From Streptomyces purpureus (GTDB lineage Bacteria > Actinomycetota > Actinomycetes > Streptomycetales > Streptomycetaceae), in the NCBI RefSeq assembly GCF_014648195.1, contig NZ_BMQQ01000013.1:1454-57873 (forward strand): a stretch of DNA of 56,420 nucleotides. The letters are read 5' to 3'. Below the pieces are notes generated by a model. That model was not told the DNA's origin. It saw only the letters and a list, made by a program, of their open reading frames with translations, and ran no database searches. Position 1 is the first letter of the stretch, and every line of letters begins with the position of its first letter. Made by a program: the position numbers and the translations under genes. Shown here piece by piece: positions 39,614 to 47,625 of the stretch.

Positions 39614-41113
39614 CAACGCCGTTCAGTTAGGCGTGGAGGCTGTTCGTCAAGACCGGTGAACGAGGCAGCGGAGCTGCTGTAGAAGAGGGTTGTCCTCCAA
39701 GACATCCTCACCACAGGAGCTCCGCTGTTGGAACAGGCTGCCATATCGAGGTCGGGTGGGGTAGCGGCCGGGGTGTTCGCGCCGGGTCATATCGGTGAGC
39801 TGACCCGGATCGTGCCGTTCGAGATGGTCGACGAGGTGCTGGCTCGGACTGGTGCGGTGCAGCGCAGGGTTCGGCTGGTGCCGGCACGGGTGACGGTCTA
39901 CCTGCTGCTGGCCGGAGCGCTGTTCACCGGGCTGGGCTACCGGCAGATCTTCGACCGGCTGTGTGCGGGGTTGGCGGGCCTTGCGCTGGCCCGGCCCAGC
40001 GGCAGCGCGTTACGACAGGCCCGCCAGCGGCTGGGACCGGCACCGATGAAAGCCCTGTTCGACCTGGTCAGGGGCCCTGCGGCCACGGCCGCGACGGCCG
40101 GGTGGTGGCGGGGTTTGCGGGTCGTGGCGGTCGACGGCACCTTGCTGTCGGTCCCGGACTGTGAGGCCAATCTCGCGGTGTTCACCCGGCAGCGGCTCGG
40201 CAACGGGATCTCGGGCTACCCGCAACTGCGGCTGGCCGCTCTGGTGGCCTGCGGGACCCGGTCGGTGATCGGTGCCGTGTTCGGTCCGGCTGCCACCGGT
40301 GAGCTGGAGTACGCCCGCCGCCTGGCGGTGGATCTACGGGCCGGGATGCTGCTGCTGGCCGACCGGAACTTCGCTGCCGCCGCACTGCTGAACCACTTCG
40401 CCGCCACCGGCGCGGACCTGCTGGTGCGCTGCAAGTCCGGCCGGAACCTGCCACCGGTGGCCCGCTGCCGGGACGGCTCGACACTGGCCCGCCTCGGAGC
40501 GCTGACCGTACGCGTGATCGACGCCGAGATCAGCATCCGCACCGCCCAGGGCACCCGCACCGGCCACTACCGGCTGCTGACCACCCTCACCGACCCGTCC
40601 ACGCACCCGGCCGGCGAACTCCTCCGGCTCTACCACGAGCGCTGGGAGATCGAGACGGCCTACGCGGAGCTGAAGTCCACGATCCTGGGCGGACACGTCC
40701 TGCGGGCCCGCACCCCGGCCGGCATCGAGCAGGAGGTCTGGGCCCTGCTGACCGCCTACCAGGCCCTACGCACCGCAATGACGGATGCCACCGACAGCGT
40801 CCTGGGCACCGACCCGGACCGGGCCGGCTTCACCACCGCCCTCGCCGCCGCACGCGACCAGCTCGTCCTAGCCGCCGGCATCACCGCCGACACCGAGATC
40901 GACCTCGTCGGAGCCATCGGCCGCAACGTGCTGGCCCACCTCCTGCCCACCCGGCGGATCCGCACCAAAGACCGCATCGTCAAACGCGCGATCTCCAAAT
41001 ACAACGCACGCGGACCCGCCATCGACCGCACCACCTACAAAGCCACCATCAGCATCACCATGCTCACAAGCAGCCCTTGACGCCCCACACCCGCCCTTAA
41101 CTGAACGGCGTTG
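39614..41113 (+). mobile_element. IS4-type insertion sequence, 1500 bp, complete
   Basis: Ends are inverted repeats: CAACGCCGTTCAGTTA at 39614-39629 pairs with the complement at 41098-41113. Identical 10-bp direct repeats flank both ends. One transposase gene occupies the interior. A long target duplication of about 10 bp is usual for IS4 relatives. Before the transposase, CAGCGGAGCT (39666-39675) pairs with AGCTCCGCTG (39718-39727), which reaches the ribosome binding site; such hairpins shield IS genes from translation on read-through messages. All parts look intact, so the element may be active and recently inserted. Confidence 0.95.
39728..41080 (+). CDS. IS4-family transposase
   Basis: A 450-aa protein. 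TTG start directly after a Shine-Dalgarno-bearing AGGAGCTCC. The DDE residues are recognisable: first Asp in LRVVAVDGTLLSVPD, second in MLLLADRNFA, and the Glu within the IS4 Y-(2)-R-(3)-E-(6)-K signature YHERWEIETAYAELK. An N-terminal helical domain binds the ends. The frame is uninterrupted, which argues for a functional enzyme. Transcribed in the same direction as nrdAB, so read-through from nrdB is possible. Confidence 0.95.
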   Translation: MEQAAISRSGGVAAGVFAPGHIGELTRIVPFEMVDEVLARTGAVQRRVRLVPARVTVYLLLAGALFTGLGYRQIFDRLCAGLAGLALARPSGSALRQARQRLGPAPMKALFDLVRGPAATAATAGWWRGLRVVAVDGTLLSVPDCEANLAVFTRQRLGNGISGYPQLRLAALVACGTRSVIGAVFGPAATGELEYARRLAVDLRAGMLLLADRNFAAAALLNHFAATGADLLVRCKSGRNLPPVARCRDGSTLARLGALTVRVIDAEISIRTAQGTRTGHYRLLTTLTDPSTHPAGELLRLYHERWEIETAYAELKSTILGGHVLRARTPAGIEQEVWALLTAYQALRTAMTDATDSVLGTDPDRAGFTTALAAARDQLVLAAGITADTEIDLVGAIGRNVLAHLLPTRRIRTKDRIVKRAISKYNARGPAIDRTTYKATISITMLTSSP

Positions 41114-41123
41114 CTTCTAGGTC
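41114..41123. repeat. Target site duplication, right copy
   Basis: CTTCTAGGTC, the second copy of the 10-bp duplication at the right end of the insertion sequence. Confidence 0.9.
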
Positions 41124-41140
41124 CCGCCAAGAAGTGCACG

Positions 41141-41175
41141 AAGGGGCCCCGCTCGCACTGCGAGCGGGGCCCCTT
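41141..41175. terminator. Bidirectional terminator, originally nrdB / def
   Basis: A 16-bp perfect stem (41141-41156 with 41160-41175) with 3-nt loop and a following TT. It would have lain about 30 bp after the nrdB stop before the IS inserted; now it is 1.5 kb away. Confidence 0.9.
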
Positions 41176-41187
41176 TTCGTACGTACG

Positions 41188-41817
41188 TCAGTCGTTGGGG
41201 ACGGTCTCGTACCGCGGGGTCCCCTCGGCCATCTGCTTCAGCGCGTCCTTGCGGTCGCGCTTGGAGAGCCGGTCGATGTACAGGTAGCCGTACAGGTGGT
41301 CCGTCTCGTGCTGGAGGCAGCGGGCGAAGTAGCCCGTGCCGCGCACCTTGATCGGGTTGCCCTGGGCGTCCTGGCCGTGGACCTCGGCGTAGTCCGGGCG
41401 GGCCAGCGAGGCGTACGCCGTCGGGACCGAGAGGCAGCCCTCGTTGGAGTCGTCCAGGATCCGGCGCTCGGCCGGCAGCTCCTGGAGCACGGGGTTGACC
41501 ACGACACCGGTGTGCCGCACGCCCTCGTCGTCGGGGCAGTCGTAGACGAAGACCTTGAGGTCCACGCCGATCTGGTTGGCGGCAAGCCCCACACCCTCCG
41601 CCGCCTTCTGGCTGGCGAACATGTCGTCGATCAGCGCCGCGAGCTTGTCGTCGAACTCCGTGACGTCCTTGCACTCCTTGTGCAGGACCGGGTTGCCCAC
41701 GACCGTGATCGGCCGCGCCGTACCGCGCTCGCGGTACGCGAGCTCACGCGCCTCGCAGTCCTCCGTGTCGACGACGAAGCCGTCGTTCACCTGCTCGTCC
41801 GTCTCCTGCTGCGCCAT
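41188..41817 (-). CDS. def: Peptide deformylase
   Basis: A 209-aa protein. ATG 41817; seven extra upstream codons rejected. The three PDF motifs are intact: GVGLAANQIG, EGCLSVP and QHETDHLYG (Cys and two His bind the metal, Glu is catalytic). Removes the formyl group from new proteins. A 40-residue acidic N-terminal extension precedes the domain, common in one actinobacterial Def paralogue group. Same strand as the TPR gene, 61 bp downstream of it. Confidence 0.95.
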   Translation of the reverse strand: MAQQETDEQVNDGFVVDTEDCEARELAYRERGTARPITVVGNPVLHKECKDVTEFDDKLAALIDDMFASQKAAEGVGLAANQIGVDLKVFVYDCPDDEGVRHTGVVVNPVLQELPAERRILDDSNEGCLSVPTAYASLARPDYAEVHGQDAQGNPIKVRGTGYFARCLQHETDHLYGYLYIDRLSKRDRKDALKQMAEGTPRYETVPND

Positions 41818-41878
41818 TGGGCCGCACGCCTTCCTCAAACACCCCAGTCAGTGGTCCCGTACAGCCTACGGCCAGCGG

Positions 41879-42970
41879 TCAGCAGACTTCTTCGAGATCC
41901 CGCCACTCACGACTGTCGGGGCTGTCCGCGACCCATCCGTCGAGCAGCCCGCGCACCAGACCGGCCGGCGCCGCGATGCCGCACTCGCGCTCGGGCACCC
42001 ACAGCTCGCCCGGGGAGCGGTGGCCGAGCGGCCCCGGGTGGCCCGGTTCGCTGTGGTCGTGCGGGTCGAGGTGCTCGCCCTCGCCTTCGGCACTGGGCAT
42101 GGTCGACTCCGAGCAGGCCCGGCACAGCAGCCGCACCGAGGAGGACCAGTCCTCCGCGGCGAACCCGGCGTCCGCGGCCAGCTGCTCAAGGGCGTCCCGG
42201 TCGGCCTCGGTCGCGGCCTCCAGGAGGACCACCCAGGTCGGCACGGGCGAGGGCGCCCACAGCTCGATCTCGTCGAAGACGGGGTACGAAGGCCCGGCGG
42301 AGGTGGTGCGCTCGCCGTGCGGGACACCGTCGTGCAGCACGACCTCGCCCCAGCGGCGGCCCGAGGACGGCAGCGGGATGGAGAGGACCTCCATCCGGGC
42401 CGGGTCGAGACGGCGGCCCCACACGACCTCGGCCTCACCCTCCGGGGAGAGCCGCACGGCCGCGCTGCCCAGGTCCATCCCGGCCGGCTCACCGGTGCCG
42501 GCGGAGGCTCCGGGGACCTTCAGGCCGTACGCCTGCCAGGCGCGGCGGGCCAGCGGCCAGTCCTGCAGGGCGGTGGCGGCGATCCCCACGTTCCACCAGT
42601 CGGGGGCGCCGGTCTCCTTGTCGAGCAGGGCGACCGCGCGCAGCCCCGCCGCGCGGGCCTGCTCCCAGTCGTGCCGGAACTTGTGCAGCAGCGCCAGGTT
42701 GAACCAGGACTCGGAGAGCCAGGGCTCCAGGTCCGCCGCACGCGTCAGCAGCGCGCCCGCGTCCTCGTACCGGCCGTCGCCGATCAGCGTGAACGCGCGG
42801 TCGGTGGCCTGCCGCCACGAGGCGGAGGGCCGATGCCGTACCTTCCCGAAGATCCTCACGATTCCCGCCTGCCGGTCGCTCGGGTTCAGGCCCGAGGGAA
42901 CCCTCGACAACTCTGTCACCCTCTTGTTCGCATCCAACCATGCCCGGTCGGACGCCCGCTCATTACCCAT
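41879..42970 (-). CDS. TPR-containing protein, unknown function
   Basis: A 363-aa protein. Residues about 52-150 form TPR-like helix pairs (RAFTLIGDGRYEDAGALLTR, ESWFNLALLHKFRHDWEQAR, WWNVGIAATALQDWPLARRA). The rest is a mixed domain with paired cysteines (LLCRACSES) and a C-terminal CGIAAPAGLVRGLLDGW region. Conserved in Streptomyces next to def. Protein-protein interaction role is likely but unproven. ATG at 42970, 3 bp from the stop of the upstream HD gene at 42974, so co-transcription is expected. Confidence 0.85.
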   Translation of the reverse strand: MGNERASDRAWLDANKRVTELSRVPSGLNPSDRQAGIVRIFGKVRHRPSASWRQATDRAFTLIGDGRYEDAGALLTRAADLEPWLSESWFNLALLHKFRHDWEQARAAGLRAVALLDKETGAPDWWNVGIAATALQDWPLARRAWQAYGLKVPGASAGTGEPAGMDLGSAAVRLSPEGEAEVVWGRRLDPARMEVLSIPLPSSGRRWGEVVLHDGVPHGERTTSAGPSYPVFDEIELWAPSPVPTWVVLLEAATEADRDALEQLAADAGFAAEDWSSSVRLLCRACSESTMPSAEGEGEHLDPHDHSEPGHPGPLGHRSPGELWVPERECGIAAPAGLVRGLLDGWVADSPDSREWRDLEEVC

Positions 42971-42973
42971 GGG

Positions 42974-44248
42974 TTACCCAGGTCGACCGGGGGCGACGCC
43001 GCCCCGGGCCAGCACTCTGGCGAGGGACTCGACGACCTCGGGCTGGTAGTCCCGGGCGGTGCCGAGCCTGAGCCGTTCGAGTGCCTTCAGAGCGCCCGCC
43101 GCGGTGTCCCCCGCAAGATCGTCGTACGCGTTGACGGCGCGGACGATCCGGGCGGGCAGGGGCTGTTCTCGGTACGGGTCGGCCTGGCGTTCCACGACGA
43201 CGGCGACGGCCGCGGGCACGCCGGTCTGGCGGACGACGGCCCCGCCCAGCAGCGCTATCCGCCGCTGCTCGGGGACCGGCAGGAGGGCGGTGGCACCCTC
43301 CGGAACGGGGTCGACGAGCGAGAGCTGACCGATGTCGTGCATCAGGGCCGCGTACTCCAGCACGGTCAGCTCGGCTCCGGACAGGCCCATCTCCCGGCCG
43401 ACCGCCCCGCTGAGAGCCGCCACACGCCGGGCATGCCCCGCCGGGGTGTACCCGGCGATCTCGGTGGCGCGGGCGAGCGAGGCGATGGTCTGGCCGTTGA
43501 CCTCGCGGACGGCGGCGTACCGGCGGAAGGCGAGCTGGGTGAGGAGGAGCGGTACGCAGAAGACGGGCAGCGCCCACAGTCCGGCGGCGGCGACCCCGAG
43601 GGCCATCACCGCGCCGGTGGCGCAGACCGCGGAGCCGATGCCGAGGAGGGCGCGCAGCTGGTCGCGGAGGAGCGGGCCGTAGGGGTAGCCGGTGCGGGCG
43701 CGCTGGATCACGGCGGCGAGGACGGCGTCGCACAGGGCGGTCAGCACCAGCAGGACCAGCAGGAAGAGGGCGTAGAGGGGGCCGTGGCCGATGTGCTGGG
43801 TGACGAGGCCGGTGTTGTAGAGCGGCTGGAAGCAGACGGCGGCGAAGCCGACGGTCAGCACCCGGCGGGCGACATGGTCGAGGGCGGGTTCGCGGCCCCG
43901 TGCGACATGGAGGACGTTCCCCGCGAGGGCCCCGGCCACGACCACCGAGACGACCTGGAGCACGCCGTGGGTGGTGGGCTCCCCCGCGCTCTCGCCGAGC
44001 AGGGCGTACGCGAGCGCCCCGGCGGCCCCGAGCGGTGCGGGCTCCTTTCCGCCCAGCTCGCCGGGGAGGGGCGCGGAGCCCCAGCGGGCGAGCTCGCCGA
44101 CGGCGATGAGCACCCCGAAGGCGAGAGCGGTGCCCCGCTGGTCGACCCCGCACCACAGGGTGTGGCCGAGCCCGCCGGCGGTGAGGAGGGCGGCGGCTCC
44201 GTACACCACGGCAACCGGGGCCGCCACGCGCGCGTAGCGAGGGGTCAT
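42974..44248 (-). CDS. Membrane HD-domain protein, degenerate HD-GYP type
   Basis: A 424-aa protein. The ATG overlaps the stop of the HD-GYP gene by 4 bp. About six membrane segments in residues 1-240, then an HD domain (GYTPAGHARRVAALSGAVGR, LEYAALMHDIGQLSLVDPVP). The following HHE and GYP elements of its neighbour are not present (VAVVVERQADPYREQPLPAR occupies that place), so c-di-GMP hydrolysis is unlikely. Probably a partner or regulator of the upstream HD-GYP protein. Confidence 0.85.
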   Translation of the reverse strand: MTPRYARVAAPVAVVYGAAALLTAGGLGHTLWCGVDQRGTALAFGVLIAVGELARWGSAPLPGELGGKEPAPLGAAGALAYALLGESAGEPTTHGVLQVVSVVVAGALAGNVLHVARGREPALDHVARRVLTVGFAAVCFQPLYNTGLVTQHIGHGPLYALFLLVLLVLTALCDAVLAAVIQRARTGYPYGPLLRDQLRALLGIGSAVCATGAVMALGVAAAGLWALPVFCVPLLLTQLAFRRYAAVREVNGQTIASLARATEIAGYTPAGHARRVAALSGAVGREMGLSGAELTVLEYAALMHDIGQLSLVDPVPEGATALLPVPEQRRIALLGGAVVRQTGVPAAVAVVVERQADPYREQPLPARIVRAVNAYDDLAGDTAAGALKALERLRLGTARDYQPEVVESLARVLARGGVAPGRPG

Positions 44249-45657
44249 GGCCGGGCCCCGGGGTGCGGGGCGGGCAGCGGGGCGGGGGCAGAGGCGGGGG
44301 CGGCCGGCTTCGCGGTGGGCCGGGGTGGCGGAACGTTCCCGCTCGGTTCGTCGGCGGTGACGTCCGACTGCCAGCCGTGCCGGTCGAGGGCGCGGACCAG
44401 CGCGCGGACCATCCGGGGGTCGAAGTGGCTGCCCGCGCACCGCCGGAGCTCGGCGATCGCCGTGCCGACCGGCCGGGCCCGGGAGTAGCAGCGGGTGGAG
44501 GTCATCGCGTCGAAGGCGTCCGCGACGGCGACCACGCGCGCGAACTCGGGGATCTGGGTCCCGCTCAGCCCGTACGGGTAGCCGCTGCCGTCCATCCGCT
44601 CGTGGTGGTGGAGGATCGCCGAACGCGCCTCGCCGAGGAAGCCGATGCCCCGCACGATCTCGTGCCCGTACTCCGGGTGCAGCTGGATGATCCGCCGCTC
44701 CTCGGGCGTCAGCGGCCCGTCCTTGCGCAGCACCCGGGTGGGCACGCCCAGCTTGCCGACGTCGTGCAGGATCCCGGCGAAGCGCAGGACCTCCAGGCGT
44801 CCCTCGTCCATGCCCAGTTCGCGGGCGATGAGGACGGACGCCCGGCCGACCCGTTCGCTGTGGCCCCGGGTGTAGCGGTCCTTGAGGTCGACGGCCTGCA
44901 CGAGCGCCCGGATGGTGGCCTGGTGCGCGGCCCATTCGCGGTGGTACTGCGCGAAGACCCAGCAGGTGATGTACATCGGCAGCAGCACGAACAGCGCGGC
45001 GACCGGCCCGTGGGCGCTGCGCCAGAGCACGGCCATCATCAGCCCGGCAAGGCCGTGCACGGCGTGCGGGGCGAGCGAGGGCCACAGCAGCCCCTGCCAG
45101 GCGGTGCGTACCGGCCGCCGCTCCGCCGTGACGCGGATGCCGCCGTCGAGCACCGCGAGGACGAGGCTGAAGGTGCACGCCGAGACCGCGGCGGGCAGCA
45201 GGACGTACGGGAAGTCCGGGGCGCCCGAGCCGCCGCCGAGGGCGGCCGGACCGCCGAGGAGCGCCGCGGCCTGCGCGGCGGCCCAGGCGGCGAGGGCGAG
45301 ACGGCCGGCCCGCCAGATCCGGCGCGGCAGGGCCGGGCGCTGGTCGACCCGGGCAAGCAGCGCTCCGGGCAGGGCGACGGCCGCGGCCCCGGCGGGCGGC
45401 AGGAGCAGCGCGGCGGCGAGGAGTACGGGGAAGAAGGAGCCGGTACCGGCCGGCACCGACCCGACCTGGGTCCGGCCGAGGAACGGGCATCGGGCGGGCA
45501 GCTCGCAGGCGGCGTACAGCCCGGCCAGCAGGGCGACGGCTCCCCAGGAGCCGCGCGCGTCGGGCCCGAGGACGGGCAGCGCGCAGACCACGGCGCCGGC
45601 CACGACGCACCCGATGTACGCGCGGGCGGCTCCAGGAATCCCCATCACCCGCGTCAC
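44245..45657 (-). CDS. Membrane HD-GYP domain phosphodiesterase
   Basis: A 470-aa protein. N-terminal 235 residues with about seven membrane segments; C-terminal HD-GYP domain with HD at 298-299 (GILHDVGKLG), HHE at 351-353 and DGSGYP at 356-361, all catalytic motifs present. The tail is Pro/Ala-rich. Expected to hydrolyse cyclic di-GMP or a related dinucleotide at the membrane. Start uncertain: GTG 45657 or ATG 45645, neither with a good Shine-Dalgarno. Tandem with a degenerate HD paralogue, with 4-bp overlap. Confidence 0.9.
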   Translation of the reverse strand: MTRVMGIPGAARAYIGCVVAGAVVCALPVLGPDARGSWGAVALLAGLYAACELPARCPFLGRTQVGSVPAGTGSFFPVLLAAALLLPPAGAAAVALPGALLARVDQRPALPRRIWRAGRLALAAWAAAQAAALLGGPAALGGGSGAPDFPYVLLPAAVSACTFSLVLAVLDGGIRVTAERRPVRTAWQGLLWPSLAPHAVHGLAGLMMAVLWRSAHGPVAALFVLLPMYITCWVFAQYHREWAAHQATIRALVQAVDLKDRYTRGHSERVGRASVLIARELGMDEGRLEVLRFAGILHDVGKLGVPTRVLRKDGPLTPEERRIIQLHPEYGHEIVRGIGFLGEARSAILHHHERMDGSGYPYGLSGTQIPEFARVVAVADAFDAMTSTRCYSRARPVGTAIAELRRCAGSHFDPRMVRALVRALDRHGWQSDVTADEPSGNVPPPRPTAKPAAPASAPAPLPAPHPGARP

Positions 45658-45759
45658 GCTAGCGACTTGGGCACAGCATCACGGCGGGTAACAGCCGATT
45701 AGCACCATCGGGTGATGGGGGCTGCTATGGCGCGGGGCCGGGGCCCGCGCGCCGCGCGC

Positions 45760-46065
45760 TCAGGTCTCCTGAGGCGTCGGTGCCGACACGTCGTGGTCGG
45801 GAACGATCTGCCCGGAGCGGATGAGGTCGATCCGGCCCATGACCTTGGCCCTGAGGTCGGTCGGCACGTCGTCCTGACCGCAGCACCGCTTGACCAGTTT
45901 CTTCACGGCCTGCTCGAGCCCGTACTTCTCCAGGCACGGGGAGCACTCCTCGAAGTGCGACTCGAACTTGGTGCAGTCGCTGTCGGGCATCTCATGGTCG
46001 AGGAACTCGTAGAGATGGTCGAGTACCTCACTGCAATCCGTCTCGTGCGGCTCTCCGCAGCTCAT
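45760..46065 (-). CDS. rsrA: Zinc-binding redox-sensitive anti-sigma factor RsrA
   Basis: A 101-aa protein. The ZAS motif is H37-x3-C41-x2-C44 with C11 completing the zinc site; C3, C31, C61 and C62 are also at the positions known in S. coelicolor RsrA. The C11-C44 type disulfide formed under thiol stress releases zinc and SigR. ATG overlaps the sigR stop by 4 bp (ATGA), coupling the synthesis of both proteins. Confidence 0.96.
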   Translation of the reverse strand: MSCGEPHETDCSEVLDHLYEFLDHEMPDSDCTKFESHFEECSPCLEKYGLEQAVKKLVKRCCGQDDVPTDLRAKVMGRIDLIRSGQIVPDHDVSAPTPQET

Positions 46066-46718
46066 GAGCCCGAGCCTTTCAGATCGTTCGACGACTCTCC
46101 GGCGCCCGCGGGCACGAGCCCGCGGTCGCGGGCGTAGTCCTCGAGCATGCCGCGCAGCTGGCGGCGGCCCCGGTGCAGTCGGGACATCACCGTACCGATG
46201 GGTGTACCCATGATGTCCGCGATCTCCTTGTACGCAAAGCCCTCGACATCCGCCAGATAGACGGCGATGCGGAACTCCTCGGGGATCGCCTGCAGCGCTT
46301 CCTTCACGTCGGAGTCGGGCAGGTGGTCGAGAGCCTGCGACTCCGCCGACCGCAGACCCGTCGACATGTGGGACTCGGCCCGGGCGAGCTGCCAGTCCTC
46401 GATCTCCTCGGCGGCGCTGCGCTGCGGCTCGCGCTGCTTCTTGCGGTACGAGTTGATGAAGGTGTTGGTCAGGATCCGGTACAGCCACGCCTTGAGGTTC
46501 GTACCCTCACGGAACTGGTGGAAGGAGCCGTACGCCTTGGCGTAGGTCTCCTGCACCAGATCTTCCGCGTCGGCGGGATTGCGCGTCATGCGCAGCGCCG
46601 CGGAGTACATCTGGTCGAGGTATCCGAGAGCGTCCCGTTCGAAACGCGCATTGCGCTCGGCGGCCGTCTCCTCGGGGCCGTTGTCGGTCCCTGTGTCGGT
46701 CCCAGTGACCGGACCCAC
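46062..46718 (-). CDS. sigR: Thiol-stress ECF sigma factor SigR (with upstream start for SigR')
   Basis: A 218-aa ECF sigma from GTG 46718. Region 2 is YLDQMYSAALRMTRNPADAE with DLVQETYAKAYGSF; region 4 is LQAIPEEFRIAVYLADVEGF through GTPIGTVMSRLHRGRRQLRG. The frame continues upstream without stop to ATG 46883, adding exactly 55 residues, the same extension that in S. coelicolor gives the larger, unstable, inducible form SigR'. Directs thioredoxin, mycothiol and proteolysis genes in disulfide stress. Held by RsrA, encoded next. Confidence 0.95.
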   Translation of the reverse strand: MGPVTGTDTGTDNGPEETAAERNARFERDALGYLDQMYSAALRMTRNPADAEDLVQETYAKAYGSFHQFREGTNLKAWLYRILTNTFINSYRKKQREPQRSAAEEIEDWQLARAESHMSTGLRSAESQALDHLPDSDVKEALQAIPEEFRIAVYLADVEGFAYKEIADIMGTPIGTVMSRLHRGRRQLRGMLEDYARDRGLVPAGAGESSNDLKGSGS

Positions 46719-46930
46719 CTCCTCCAACGATGTGGCGGATCCGAATGCGGACCCACTCGATTCGGAGGATAGACGAGGAACCGCTCCGCCCGCCGCCCGA
46801 ATAGGGGCGGTCTTGGCCGCGGGCAGCACCGTCCAGTCCAGGTCAGCGGTGCGCGAGCGGCTCGGGCAGATGGTCGAACTCATGCGACGGGCTCCCTCTC
46901 CAAAGCTCTTTCTTCCGATGCACCCGTTGC

Positions 46931-46957
46931 AACAGAAGGGCCGCTCGCATCATTCCC
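46931..46957 (-). promoter_or_regulatory. SigR-dependent promoter (sigRp2)
   Basis: Reading the minus strand, GGGAAT (46957-46952), 18 bp, then GTT (46933-46931), matching the SigR consensus GGAAT-N18-GTT. It lies about 48 bp upstream of the ATG for the long SigR' form and overlaps the stop of the hydrolase gene. It gives positive autoregulation. Confidence 0.88.
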
Positions 46958-47585
46958 GGAGAGTTCCGATCCATTTCCGAACGCCTTCGGTGATCACACC
47001 GAGTGCGTCGTCCTGGGTGAGCGGGGCGCGCTTGGGCACGGCGAACGAGTGGTCGCCGAATGGAACCTCGACAAAGGTGTAGGTCCCATCGGGAAACTCC
47101 CCGGGCTTGCCGAAGGGGTCGTTTCCGCCCTGGACGACGAGCGTCGGCAGACCGGCGCCGAGGAGCTCCCCGGCGCGGGAGCTCTCCGGCCGGCCCGGCG
47201 GGTGCAGCGGGAAGCTGAGCGCGAGGACGGCCCGGGCCCCGAGCTCGGCCGCGGTGCGGCAGGCGACCCGCGCCCCGGCGCTGCGCCCGCCTGCCACGAC
47301 CGGGACCGCGCCCTTCGCCAGGGCCGGCCACACCTCGCGCCATCCGGCGTCCAGGGTCTTGGGCGCGGGCGCCACCTTCTTCCCGGCCACCCGCCAGGGC
47401 ATCTCGACGAGGGCGACGCTCACCCCGTCCGCGGGCAGCTCGGCGGCGAGGGCCTGGAGGTCGCGGGCCTCGGTCCCGCCACCGGCGCCATGGCCGAGGG
47501 CCAGCACGAGGCGCGGCTTCCGGGCGGGGTGCCAGGTGATGCGCGCGTCTCCGGTGCCGGTCGAAACGATCTCGCTCTTGGTCAC
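46950..47585 (-). CDS. Alpha/beta hydrolase (KANL3/Tex30-like)
   Basis: A 211-aa protein. The fold is clear: LVLALGHGAGGG (oxyanion loop), GRSAG (100-104, S102 nucleophile), VLALSFPLHPPGRPE, VVQGGNDPFGKPGEF (acid) and GDHSFAVPKR (catalytic His). Substrate unknown; homologues sit just upstream of sigR in other Streptomyces. ATG or GTG start at 47585. The SigR promoter for the next gene is embedded at its stop codon. Confidence 0.88.
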   Translation of the reverse strand: MTKSEIVSTGTGDARITWHPARKPRLVLALGHGAGGGTEARDLQALAAELPADGVSVALVEMPWRVAGKKVAPAPKTLDAGWREVWPALAKGAVPVVAGGRSAGARVACRTAAELGARAVLALSFPLHPPGRPESSRAGELLGAGLPTLVVQGGNDPFGKPGEFPDGTYTFVEVPFGDHSFAVPKRAPLTQDDALGVITEGVRKWIGTLRE

Positions 47586-47625
47586 GCCTCCATACTGCCG
47601 CGTGCCCGGCGGGCCGGGCCGGAGC

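Noticed and set aside
41555..44488. Very long plus-strand open frame of 977 codons
   Set aside because: It is antisense to def, the TPR gene and the HD genes; its translation is Gly/Arg/Pro/Gln-rich without domains. High GC keeps reverse frames open.
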